Shown here: piece after piece, positions 23,201 to 30,342 of the stretch | Numbering within the stretch: position 1 is the first letter of the stretch | Layout: every line of letters starts with the position of its first letter | Assembly (NCBI GenBank): GCA_963977125.1 | Contig: CAXBNJ010000011.1 | Span: 1 to 33,380, forward strand | Direction of reading: 5' to 3' | From: UBA2705 sp963977125 | GTDB taxonomy: Bacteria > Pseudomonadota > Alphaproteobacteria > Micavibrionales > Micavibrionaceae | Length of the DNA stretch: 33,380 bases | Made by a program: the position numbers and the translations under genes | The notes under the pieces: model-generated | The model's input: only the letters and a program-made list of their open reading frames with translations | What the model was told of the DNA's origin: nothing | Database searches by the model: none

Positions 23201-23746
23201 TTAGGCCGCCATTCTATGCTCATATTTTTGTTTGCTTGCGGGGGGCATTGAAAACGTTTCTTTAGCTGTTGGTGCATCCAAAGCGCTTTGCAGCTGATCT
23301 CTCGCCCGTGAAAGGCGGGATCTAACCGTGCCTACGGGGATATTTAAAGAGCTAGAAACGTCTTGATAGCTCATACCCTGAATACAGACCAAGGCTATAA
23401 CTTCGCGGTGTTCAGAAGAGAGCTGCGTCATAGCTTCTTTTACCTTCATTAATTCTATTTGCGTATCTTGCGGCGCCTCAATCGATTGTTTTTCTAGATA
23501 GCTTTCTGGATCATATTGTGTCTCAAATTTCACTTTGCGGCGATATGCAGAGACAAACAGATTATACATCATTTTTGATGTCCATTTGAAAAGGTCTGTG
23601 CCTTCTTGGAATAAATGCTTTTTTTCCATAGCGCGCAAAAGTGTAGATTGTACTAAATCATTTGCATCGTGCTGGCTACGCGTTAACCGTAAAGCAAATT
23701 TTTCAAGTCTTGGCATTTCCACTATGAGCTGCTGATTGTTAAACAT
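23201..23746 (-). CDS. ECF RNA polymerase sigma factor (EcfG-like)
   Basis: A 181-aa sigma-70 family ECF protein. Region 2 is at about 11-85 (RLEKFALRLTRSQHDANDLVQ, then KWTSKMMYNLFVSAYRR). Region 4 is at 110-165 (LSSEHREVIALVCIQGMSYQ, then LNIPVGTVRSRLSRARDQL). It has no long C-terminal extension beyond a short tail. AGGAG is placed before the ATG. Several neighbouring genes have GGAAC-N16-CGTT promoters, the target of alphaproteobacterial EcfG, which makes this the probable sigma for them. I cannot tell EcfG proper from another ECF group by eye, and no phyR or nepR is present. It is divergent from the OmpR-type response regulator. Confidence 0.85.
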   Translation of the reverse strand: MFNNQQLIVEMPRLEKFALRLTRSQHDANDLVQSTLLRAMEKKHLFQEGTDLFKWTSKMMYNLFVSAYRRKVKFETQYDPESYLEKQSIEAPQDTQIELMKVKEAMTQLSSEHREVIALVCIQGMSYQDVSSSLNIPVGTVRSRLSRARDQLQSALDAPTAKETFSMPPASKQKYEHRMAA

Positions 23747-23806
23747 TTAAATCTCCTGTTTATTATCGTTTTCGTTAAAGCGATTTCGTCTCGCTGATAT
23801 TTAAAA

Positions 23807-23847
23807 GTGTAACGGCTCTGTGTAACCTCAATCTCTCGGTTGTGTAA
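23807..23847. promoter_or_regulatory. Three GTGTAA direct repeats between sigma and response-regulator genes
   Basis: GTGTAA occurs at 23807, 23820 and 23842 (spacings 13 and 22 bp), and a related TTGTAAC is at about 23874. OmpR/PhoB-type regulators bind direct repeats with about 11-bp phasing, so these are candidate autoregulatory sites for the adjacent regulator; a TATAAA stands at 23890. Confidence 0.4.
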
Positions 23848-23920
23848 TATTTGTGAAAAGTTTTGTATCAATTTTGTAACAAAAAGGGTATAAATCCGTA
23901 GCTACAAAGAGGAACGCTAT

Positions 23921-24646
23921 ATGAATAAAGGTCTTGTATTGTCTGTTGATGATGATGAAGGGCTCCAGCTTGTTTTAAAACATTATCTGGAAGGTGAGGG
24001 CTATACAGTCCTAACGGCGAATAATGGCGCAGGCTTGAACGAAAAACTTGAAACAGATTCTTTAGATATTATTTTGTTGGATCTAGGCTTGCCCGATGTT
24101 GATGGGCTGAACCTTATTCCTCAAATCAGAACGAAAAAACAAATACCTATTATTGTCGTCAGCGGCAAAAGCGACACAACAGAAAAGATCATATGTCTTG
24201 AAATGGGGGCGGATGATTACATCACTAAGCCCTTTGAAATGCGCGAATTATCCGCGCGAATTAAAGCGGCCATGAGGCGCACACAGCCCGCAACAGAAAT
24301 CCATAAAGATAATATTGAGGTCGCGTCAAAAAAAGAGAGAATAGAATTTGGTGACTTTATATTAGAGCGCAACCAATTTCAGTTATTTAACACGAAAAAC
24401 CAATCTCTTGAAATCACTACAGGCGAATTTCAATTGCTCGAAGCTTTAATCCTTGCGCCAAACCGAGCGTTAAGTCGTGAGCGGCTTTTTGAATTGACCC
24501 GTGATGGTGAATTTGACTCATATGACCGCGCTATAGACATTCAAATTGGGCGGATTCGTAAAAAATTAGGGGATGATGGTCTCGACATTATCAAAACAGT
24601 GCGCGGCGTTGGCTATATGTTCTGTCCCCCCGCTATTGTCGATTAG
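23921..24646 (+). CDS. OmpR/PhoB family response regulator
   Basis: A 241-aa two-component regulator. The receiver domain (1-120) has the acidic pocket SVDDDEG, phospho-accepting Asp54 in ILLDLGLPDVDG, and the conserved Lys in YITKPFEM. The winged-helix DNA-binding domain (about 145-235) reads LEITTGEFQLLEALIL, RALSRERLFELT, DRAIDIQIGRIRKKLG and IKTVRGVGYMF. GAGG precedes the ATG. No cognate OmpR-type kinase adjoins it. The hybrid kinase on the far side of the sigma gene is the nearest candidate partner. The sigma gene is divergent, so the regulator may control it. Confidence 0.93.
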   Translation: MNKGLVLSVDDDEGLQLVLKHYLEGEGYTVLTANNGAGLNEKLETDSLDIILLDLGLPDVDGLNLIPQIRTKKQIPIIVVSGKSDTTEKIICLEMGADDYITKPFEMRELSARIKAAMRRTQPATEIHKDNIEVASKKERIEFGDFILERNQFQLFNTKNQSLEITTGEFQLLEALILAPNRALSRERLFELTRDGEFDSYDRAIDIQIGRIRKKLGDDGLDIIKTVRGVGYMFCPPAIVD

Positions 24647-24657
24647 AAAATATTTTT

Positions 24658-24682
24658 GGAACTCTTTTGGATCTTATGTGTT
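24658..24682 (+). promoter_or_regulatory. EcfG-like promoter (one mismatch) for the DUF883-like operon
   Basis: GGAAC (24658-24662), 16-bp spacer, TGTT (24679-24682), one base off the consensus, 37 bp before the ATG at 24719, the same distance as at the DUF1328 gene. Confidence 0.55.
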
Positions 24683-24718
24683 GGGTTAAGCACACATAAT
24701 AAAAAAGGAGTTTTATCA

Positions 24719-24988
24719 ATGTCTAAAGAAATCAAAACTAAATACCCTGAAGTCTCAGAGATCCGAGAAGATCTAGAATCTTTAAAAGGCAACACAGTTG
24801 AGCTTGCGCACCACGTTAAAGATGACACGGTTGAAAGCGTAGAAGAGACCGTTCTGACGCTAAAAAAACAGACACAAAAAGAGCTTAAAAAAGTTGAATC
24901 TCATGTAAAAGATAATCCTATACAAAGCGTCGCAATTGCTTTCGCTGGCGGGATTCTTGCGAGCATGCTTATTCGTAGCCGGAGATAG
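24719..24988 (+). CDS. DUF883 / ElaB-YqjD-like membrane-anchored protein
   Basis: An 89-aa protein with a long amphipathic, charged helix (EIREDLESLKGNTVELAHHV ... VKDNPIQSVAIAFAGGILASMLIRSRR). The short C-terminal membrane helix after the conserved HVKDNP and the RR end are characteristic of the DUF883/YqjD/ElaB family, tail-anchored inner-membrane proteins that bind ribosomes in stationary phase in E. coli. AAAGGAG precedes the ATG; the upstream in-frame ATG at 24656 would overlap the promoter. Three bases separate it from the next gene. Confidence 0.85.
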   Translation: MSKEIKTKYPEVSEIREDLESLKGNTVELAHHVKDDTVESVEETVLTLKKQTQKELKKVESHVKDNPIQSVAIAFAGGILASMLIRSRR

Positions 24989-24991
24989 GAA

Positions 24992-25426
24992 ATGATAAAA
25001 GCACTCCTCCCTTTGGCTCAAAGCGTTGCCATGAATAACTTGGCAAATAAAAAAACGCATGTGATAAGAAAAAGCAAAATCGGGCTTAGCCTGATGACTT
25101 TGGCGGGGTTTTGCCTCTCTGGGTCTGTAATTTTTACAATTATATCCGGCTATGGTTGGCTTCTGACTCAATATTCACAACCGATAGCGGCTCTGCTTGT
25201 CGCGGGTATTATTGGGGGAGGAGCTCTTATCTTTGGCTTGATTGGATATCGCGTCTTATCCAAAAAACCTCCCCCGGCCGTACAATCAGATGAGATGAAT
25301 GAAATCATCACTTTGGCTATAGATATCCTTGGTAAAGAACTCACGGATCCTATTCGGGACAATCCAAAAACGTCGATGCTTTTAGCTAGTCTTGCTGGAT
25401 ATATAGCCGGCGACCAATTCAAGTAA
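24992..25426 (+). CDS. Small inner-membrane protein, phage-holin-family-like
   Basis: A 144-aa protein with two hydrophobic segments (about 30-55 and 62-88) and a soluble tail (SDEMNEIITLAIDILGKEL, then a final weak hydrophobic stretch LLASLAGYIAGDQFK). The two-helix layout after a DUF883-like gene is like the DUF1469/phage-holin-family genes that commonly neighbour YqjD-type genes, but the sequence match is not clear enough to name it. GGAG stands 11 nt before the ATG, and only 3 bp separate it from the previous stop, so it is co-transcribed. Confidence 0.65.
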   Translation: MIKALLPLAQSVAMNNLANKKTHVIRKSKIGLSLMTLAGFCLSGSVIFTIISGYGWLLTQYSQPIAALLVAGIIGGGALIFGLIGYRVLSKKPPPAVQSDEMNEIITLAIDILGKELTDPIRDNPKTSMLLASLAGYIAGDQFK

Positions 25427-25492
25427 CTTTATCAACTTATTTGCGATTTACCCGTAAGGCAAGATCGTGAACTATGAAAAAAAGGAAATACA

Positions 25493-25636
25493 ATGAAAGC
25501 TTTAAAAAATACAAATTTTATGACGCTGGCTGTTCTGGCCTTAGCTGTTATCTCACTTGGAGCCTGTAACACAATTGAAGGCGCTGGTCATGATTTAGAA
25601 CATGCTGGTGAAGCCGTGCAGGATGCCGCAAAATAA
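25493..25636 (+). CDS. Entericidin-like small lipoprotein
   Basis: A 47-aa lipoprotein: MKALKNTNFMTLAVLALAVI, lipobox SLGAC (Cys25), then NTIEGAGHDLEHAGEAVQDAAK. The NT(I/V)xGxGxD motif after the cysteine and the length match the entericidin A/B (EcnA/EcnB) family, small membrane lipoproteins induced in stationary phase. AAGGA stands before the ATG. The TAA overlaps an ATG by TAATG. Confidence 0.88.
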   Translation: MKALKNTNFMTLAVLALAVISLGACNTIEGAGHDLEHAGEAVQDAAK

Positions 25637-25647
25637 TGGAGAAAATT

Positions 25648-25818
25648 ATGAGTACTAAAGGACTTTTAACAATAGTTATTATTTTACTACTGGGCACCTT
25701 TGCTGCTGTAGTGATTAATATGAACGAGAAATCGCCTGGTAAAGAGCTTACAAGCAGCATCAGTGAGATGACCGAAGAAATTAGCGATGAGATTGATGAT
25801 CATACCGACGCTAGGTAA
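25648..25818 (+). CDS. Small single-pass membrane protein
   Basis: A 56-aa protein: MSTKGLLTIVIILLLGTFAA, one transmembrane helix, then an acidic tail (ISEMTEEISDEIDDHTDAR). It has no recognised family. The start at 25648 uses GGAG from the sequence just before; an in-frame ATG at 25636 overlaps the entericidin stop. Either way it is tightly linked to the entericidin-like gene. A stress-envelope role is inferred only from its neighbours. Confidence 0.65.
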   Translation: MSTKGLLTIVIILLLGTFAAVVINMNEKSPGKELTSSISEMTEEISDEIDDHTDAR

Positions 25819-25851
25819 GGCGCCATTCTGATCTATATATTCTCACGATTT

Positions 25852-25879
25852 AAAGGCCCGTTATTTACGGGCCTTTTTT
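25852..25879 (+). terminator. Intrinsic terminator after the small envelope-gene operon
   Basis: AAAGGCCCGT, short loop, ACGGGCC followed by six T, 34 nt after the last stop. Confidence 0.9.
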
Positions 25880-25934
25880 CTGCATTCAACGGTGTCTATA
25901 TTGACCTTTAGGGTGAGTGCTTTCAAACAAATAA

Positions 25935-25963
25935 AAAGAGCCGCCCATTTAGGCGGCTCTTTT
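25935..25963 (-). terminator. Intrinsic terminator after the EF-hand gene
   Basis: AAAGAGCCGCC, loop, GGCGGCTCTTT with T-runs on both strands. It sits 25 nt beyond the stop of the leftward EF-hand gene and could work in both directions. Confidence 0.85.
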
Positions 25964-25987
25964 ATTATCCAAACAGGTATGAGGCTC

Positions 25988-26539
25988 TTATTGTTGATAG
26001 CGCTCTTGCTCAGCGCTAAGCGCTCGTGTTGACTCTTCATAGGCCTCTTTCCACTCACCGAGTTCAAGAACCTTACTATTATCGTCATCAAGCGCTAGCA
26101 TACTATGCGCTATAAATTCAGAAGCCGATAGCCCGTCCATATTTTTATCAAAACGCATTAAGCCAGATTTTTTAAAGAACATTTCATATGTGTAGCTTGA
26201 AACATCAGTATCGCCATCACTATCCCAATCAACATATGTGAATGTATCTTTTTCCATCGGGATAATGGTCATGATCTGTTTATGGTTAAACTCTATATTA
26301 TCAATGACCTCATTGCCGTCTGTATCAAAAATGTAAAATAATTTCTCGCCAACTTCTTTCATGGATAAAACACTGTCTTTATTTAAGTCAAAGTCTAAAA
26401 AATCTGTTTTCTTCATGTTGGGCAGTTCTTTTTGATGCACCATTGTTTTTGTCGTTACGATCTCTGCACTGGCTGAATGCATTGACATTAAAGTCATACA
26501 GGCGGCCGAAGCCAGTAAAAGTTTATTTGAGGTTTTCAT
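25988..26539 (-). CDS. Exported EF-hand protein
   Basis: A 183-aa protein with a signal peptide (MKTSNKLLLASAACMTLMSM, cleavage after HSASA). The mature part has calcium-binding EF-hand loops: DLNKDSVLSMKE (about 51-62), DTDGNEVIDNIE (about 71-82) and DDDNSKVLELGE (about 153-164), plus degenerate ones at DSDGDTDVS and DKNMDGLSASEF. It is periplasmic or secreted, and it probably binds Ca2+ or buffers it; no enzymatic domain is visible. An exact EcfG-type promoter lies on its side of a divergent pair with a PRC-barrel gene. Confidence 0.88.
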   Translation of the reverse strand: MKTSNKLLLASAACMTLMSMHSASAEIVTTKTMVHQKELPNMKKTDFLDFDLNKDSVLSMKEVGEKLFYIFDTDGNEVIDNIEFNHKQIMTIIPMEKDTFTYVDWDSDGDTDVSSYTYEMFFKKSGLMRFDKNMDGLSASEFIAHSMLALDDDNSKVLELGEWKEAYEESTRALSAEQERYQQ

Positions 26540-26578
26540 AAAATTAAGTCTCCTAAGATTAATGGGTTACACAGAACA

Positions 26579-26603
26579 AACGCTGCGCGCGCTTAATAGT
26601 TCC
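26579..26603 (-). promoter_or_regulatory. EcfG-type promoter for the EF-hand gene
   Basis: Minus strand GGAAC (26603-26599), 16-bp spacer, CGTT (26582-26579), an exact consensus match, 40 bp from the start codon. Confidence 0.8.
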
Positions 26604-26616
26604 CTGAATATTTTTT

Positions 26617-26641
26617 GGAACGTTTTTTACCAACGCTCGTT
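26617..26641 (+). promoter_or_regulatory. EcfG-type promoter for the PRC-barrel gene
   Basis: GGAAC (26617-26621), 16-bp spacer, CGTT (26638-26641), an exact consensus match 44 bp before the ATG. The back-to-back -35 boxes of this pair are 13 bp apart, as at 20569-20591. Confidence 0.8.
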
Positions 26642-26684
26642 AGCTAGACCGTAACCCTTTACACAAAAACAAGAGGACAACATT

Positions 26685-27554
26685 ATGACTAAAGCATTTT
26701 TAACCGCAGTATCAGCACTCGCTCTTATAGGCGCCGCTCCGGCCATGGCCGACACAGAACTTAAAGCCAAATCGGCCGCCGAGATGCAAACAGAACGCAC
26801 TGTAGGACAAAACGATTCTCCTGAAGTTACGAAAGAAGAGATAAAAGAAGGCTGGAACAAAACTAAGGGCACCGTGTCTGAAGCAGCTGAAGATGTCAGT
26901 AACGCCACAAAAAAAGCCTATAAAGATATTAAGGCGGCCTTGATTAGTGATGATGCCAAGGATATGGATGTTACCCATGTAACGATTAATGCACAGACAA
27001 CAGCGAATGGCATTATTGGTCAGCCGATCTATAATAACAATGAGCGCGTTGGAACAGTAAAAGATATTATTTTAGATCGTAACGGCAAAGGTATCATGGT
27101 CGTTATTGCCGATGGTGACTTTTTTGGTTTAGGAAAGCTCGCTGCTTTTGATTACAACAAAGTGATTAAAGTTAGTGCAGAAGGCGATATACTGACACCA
27201 TTAACGGAAGAATCGATTGATCTTGCGGCTAAATTTTCTTATGACCGTAAAGACAATAGCAAGGATGTGCGCGTGATCCCAGATAACGGTTACAGCGTCG
27301 CAAAACTGCTTGACGGACAATTGGTTAATGCCAAAAACAAAGCCCTTGCGCATATCGATGATATCCAATTCAAAGGCGATAATGCAACATATCTGATTGT
27401 TGGCTTCGACCAAATTCTTGGTTTTGGTGGTGAAAAAGCCGCTCTAAATTATAATTCAGCGATGATTATTCAAGATGGCCATGATTATGATTTTCAGATA
27501 AACGCAGAAAAAACAGCCCAGTTTGAAAGCTATAAAAAAAGCGCTGTAAAATAA
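26685..27554 (+). CDS. Exported PRC-barrel protein
   Basis: A 289-aa protein with a signal peptide (TKAFLTAVSALALIGAAPAMA, cut near residue 22). Residues 50-90 are a charged helical linker (GWNKTKGTVSEAAEDVSNAT). Two PRC-barrel-like units follow: one at about 105-170 (IIGQPIYNNNERVGTVKDII, LDRNGKGIMVVIADGDFFGL) and one at about 200-280 (YSVAKLLDGQLVNAKN, IDDIQFKGD, YLIVGF). PRC-barrels are small beta-folds for protein or ligand docking; the exported alphaproteobacterial kind is of unknown function and often stress-induced. An exact EcfG promoter and AGAGGA before the ATG support expression. Confidence 0.85.
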   Translation: MTKAFLTAVSALALIGAAPAMADTELKAKSAAEMQTERTVGQNDSPEVTKEEIKEGWNKTKGTVSEAAEDVSNATKKAYKDIKAALISDDAKDMDVTHVTINAQTTANGIIGQPIYNNNERVGTVKDIILDRNGKGIMVVIADGDFFGLGKLAAFDYNKVIKVSAEGDILTPLTEESIDLAAKFSYDRKDNSKDVRVIPDNGYSVAKLLDGQLVNAKNKALAHIDDIQFKGDNATYLIVGFDQILGFGGEKAALNYNSAMIIQDGHDYDFQINAEKTAQFESYKKSAVK

Positions 27555-27585
27555 CGCCCTTTACTATAACTCCCCCCCTCCTCAG

Positions 27586-27616
27586 AAGGCGCAGTGTTAA
27601 GCATTGCGCCTTTTTT
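27586..27616 (+). terminator. Intrinsic terminator after the PRC-barrel gene
   Basis: AAGGCGCA-GTG / CAT-TGCGCCTT hairpin followed by six T; it is directly followed by the next GGAAC box. Confidence 0.9.
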
Positions 27617-27617
27617 G

Positions 27618-27642
27618 GGAACTAAATGAGTACTTAAGCGTT
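27618..27642 (+). promoter_or_regulatory. EcfG-type promoter for the Pmp3-PRC-DUF2254 operon
   Basis: GGAAC (27618-27622), 16-bp spacer, CGTT (27639-27642), an exact match. It starts 1 bp after the preceding terminator and leaves about 100 nt of leader before the Pmp3-type gene. Confidence 0.8.
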
Positions 27643-27745
27643 GGTATAAGCAATGATATAAGCGAAATGCAACATTAAGTATTTAAGACAGTTATTATGC
27701 TTATGTCTTTATTTTATTATTAGAAAGTTAAAAAAGGAAAAACCA

Positions 27746-27919
27746 ATGAGCACAGAAAAAAATGATATAATTCGTATTCTTTTTGCCATCCTATTGCCGC
27801 CAATTGGCGTGGCTATGCAAGTCGGCATCACAAAACAATTTTGGATTAATGTTCTGCTGACACTATTGGGGTATTTCCCTGGAATTATTCACGCTGTTTA
27901 TATTATAGCGAAACGGTAA
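27746..27919 (+). CDS. Pmp3/YqaE family small membrane protein
   Basis: A 57-aa protein: IIRILFAILLPPIGVAMQVG, then FWINVLLTLLGYFPGIIHAVYII and a basic end AKR. The LPPxGV and LGxxPGxIHAxYII motifs are diagnostic of the Pmp3/UPF0057 (YqaE) family, two-helix stress proteins linked to membrane-potential and cold or salt tolerance. AAAAGGA precedes the ATG. It is the first gene of an operon; the next starts 5 nt after its stop. Confidence 0.95.
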   Translation: MSTEKNDIIRILFAILLPPIGVAMQVGITKQFWINVLLTLLGYFPGIIHAVYIIAKR

Positions 27920-27923
27920 TATC

Positions 27924-28886
27924 ATGCATAATAAAGACCCAGAAATAGATCATCAAACTGCAGATGTGTGGGGTAGTAATGCATCACAACCTTATGCTAG
28001 CCGCTCTATTAATACCGTCTTTAGCCTAATCATTATACTCTTGATTATGGGGGGATTGCTTGGCTGGTATTTTCTATCATCAAATTCTAAGGATGAGCCT
28101 CATAAAAGCTATCAACAAGAAGAAACACGGAACGGTGTGTACAGCTTCTTCTATAAAATGTTTAACGGCATTTCTAATGGTCTTGATGATCACCCACTTA
28201 ATGTCGACAATGTCGCGCGTTTAGGCACATCAGACTTAATTCAAAGCCCTGTATATGACACGCCAATAGCCGCATTACCCCCCCTAAAAAGAGCCGACAG
28301 CATAGCTCTTCTCCAAAAGCCATTGGTAACGGAGGATGAGTATAAACATTCTTTGTTTGATGCTGTTGGACGCGAAGTTTATGGGCGCGAAGGTGAAACA
28401 TCTGGGACGGTTCACGATATCCTTGTTCATATGGATACAGGCCAAGCAAAAGCCATCATTATTCATGACGATAATGCCCAGTATGAGCGAGATTTAATGG
28501 CTGTCCACTTCGTGGAAGTTGTCGAGAAGAAAAGCGATGGCGATGTTCTAATGACTATTCCCGAAGGAAAAGACGAAGCTGCCGTGACCTTCCACTATGA
28601 TAAAATTGATAACACCGCTTATATTAGTTTGCGTTTATTACGCGATAGCTTGTTATTAGATTATGAGGGTAAAGTCGCAGGGCGTGTTGACGCCGTCATA
28701 TATGAGGATGCGCGCGCACAGAATATTTATTTTACGCTTAGCCCGCTTTTAGCACAAGAAGGCGTTTCAAAATTCTCTTTGCCTTTTGTCGGAATAGATA
28801 TCATTGAACGGAGTAACGGATATGATGTACAGTTAACGAAAGCACAAACCAAGGCACTCGCCCAGATGATGTTTAAAAAGGATTAG
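27924..28886 (+). CDS. Membrane-anchored PRC-barrel protein
   Basis: A 320-aa protein with a cytoplasmic N-terminus, one transmembrane helix (about 31-51, VFSLIIILLIMGGLLGWYFL) and a large outer domain. Two PRC-barrel-like units are visible: about 140-215 (GREVYGREGETSGTVHDIL, KAIIIHDDN, DLMAVHF) and about 225-310 (LRDSLLLDYEGKVAGRVDAV, IYFTLSPLL, FSLPFVGIDI). It resembles the exported PRC-barrel protein encoded just upstream in domain plan, so the two may share a partner. It is in an operon with the Pmp3-like gene and DUF2254. No strong Shine-Dalgarno is seen, so translation may be coupled to the upstream gene. Confidence 0.8.
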   Translation: MHNKDPEIDHQTADVWGSNASQPYASRSINTVFSLIIILLIMGGLLGWYFLSSNSKDEPHKSYQQEETRNGVYSFFYKMFNGISNGLDDHPLNVDNVARLGTSDLIQSPVYDTPIAALPPLKRADSIALLQKPLVTEDEYKHSLFDAVGREVYGREGETSGTVHDILVHMDTGQAKAIIIHDDNAQYERDLMAVHFVEVVEKKSDGDVLMTIPEGKDEAAVTFHYDKIDNTAYISLRLLRDSLLLDYEGKVAGRVDAVIYEDARAQNIYFTLSPLLAQEGVSKFSLPFVGIDIIERSNGYDVQLTKAQTKALAQMMFKKD

Positions 28887-28888
28887 TC

Positions 28889-30220
28889 ATGATTTCTAAA
28901 TTGTATAATAGCTGGCAAATCTTAAAGACAAATCTTTGGTTTTTTCCGGCTCTTATGTGCTTGTTTTATTTGATTATGACCGTAGGCCTATATCAGATTG
29001 AAAGCCTGTATCTTCAAAATATAAAACTCCCAAGTATTTTATTTAGTGGCAGCGCTGAAGATGCCAAATCTCTCGCTATTGTGCTTTTATCCTCAATGAT
29101 CACCATGGCGACATTGGCTATTTCTATTACCATGGTCGTGCTTTCCCTTGCGGCCACACAGCTAGGTCCTCGCTTAATCCGCTCTTTTATGTCTGACCGT
29201 AAAACAAAAATGTTTATTTCTTTGTTTTTTGGGGCTGTCGTTACGTGCTTCACCTTAACCATGATTTTACATGATGCAACGCCCAAAGATTACACACCAA
29301 AAATAACGATCACGGCAGTCTTCTTAATTTGCTTTTCTAATTTATTTGTACTGCTCGCTTTTGTTCACCATGTCGCTCTATCGAGCATTGCTGACGAAGT
29401 CATCATTAAAGTCGCTGCCGATTTAAATGCCTCATTTGATCGCCTAACAATAAGTGAACAAGGTACAGAATATAAAGAACCCGACACCTCTGAGTGGCCG
29501 AAAGATTTTGAGCACAAGAGAAAACGTTTCTACTTTGAGCGCAGTGGCTATGTTCAGCATATTAATTACGACCAAATGATGTGTCTTGCACAAGAACATG
29601 GGCTATATATTCAAATCTTCTTTAAAGCGGGGCATTTTTTGGTCGAAGGGGAAGACGGCGTACGCGTTTACCCGAAAAGCAAGCTCAATAATGACATTGA
29701 GCAAGCCATTCGCAGTTGTTTTATTATTGGCACCACACGAACAGCAACGCAGGATATTGAATACTCAATTCGCCATCTCGTTGAAATCGGCCTACGCGCA
29801 CAATCACCAGGAATGGATGACAATTTCACAGCCATCACCGTACTTGACCACCTTTCTGCAGCGATGGCGATCCTGTTTCAAAAGGAAACTCCACTAGAGT
29901 GGAGAGAAGACGCTGAGGGGCGCGTACGTATATGGGCAAAACAAAGTGATGAATCTGAAATCATATTCAGCGCCTTTGACCAGATGCGCCATAGCGCCCG
30001 CAATAAGCCCGATATTGTTTATCATATTTTGAAAAAACTTAAGATTTTGTGTGAGTTAGCCAGAACAAAAGCCCAAATTCAAGGCCTGCAAAACCAACTT
30101 ACAGAAATTGACCATGATTTAAAATATGTCGACAAACTGGTTTTAAACATTGAGGAGATGAAGGCTTTACGCTCTGAGCTTCAAGACATTCTTGATAATA
30201 AAAGATGCTCTCGCCGCTAG
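28889..30220 (+). CDS. DUF2254 membrane protein
   Basis: A 443-aa protein with four N-terminal transmembrane segments (about 18-38, 60-88, 107-128 and 138-162) and a soluble C-terminal half. Diagnostic DUF2254 features are FFPALM near the start, SSMITMATLAISITMVVLSL followed by QLGPRLIRSFM, and VHHVALSSI. Further on are YVQHINYD, the DIEYSIRHLVEIGLRAQSPGMDD segment and the AMAILFQ helix. The family is widespread and of unknown function. It starts 2 nt after the PRC-barrel stop and ends the operon. Confidence 0.92.
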   Translation: MISKLYNSWQILKTNLWFFPALMCLFYLIMTVGLYQIESLYLQNIKLPSILFSGSAEDAKSLAIVLLSSMITMATLAISITMVVLSLAATQLGPRLIRSFMSDRKTKMFISLFFGAVVTCFTLTMILHDATPKDYTPKITITAVFLICFSNLFVLLAFVHHVALSSIADEVIIKVAADLNASFDRLTISEQGTEYKEPDTSEWPKDFEHKRKRFYFERSGYVQHINYDQMMCLAQEHGLYIQIFFKAGHFLVEGEDGVRVYPKSKLNNDIEQAIRSCFIIGTTRTATQDIEYSIRHLVEIGLRAQSPGMDDNFTAITVLDHLSAAMAILFQKETPLEWREDAEGRVRIWAKQSDESEIIFSAFDQMRHSARNKPDIVYHILKKLKILCELARTKAQIQGLQNQLTEIDHDLKYVDKLVLNIEEMKALRSELQDILDNKRCSRR

Positions 30221-30342
30221 GGCGATAATGGAGAACATTGCATTTAACATATCCTCACGCAGCTAACCAGCCAAAAGCTAACAAGACGGCAACACTTCCT
30301 TAATATTCATCGCGTATACTTATCAGTTGATAGGAGATTGCA

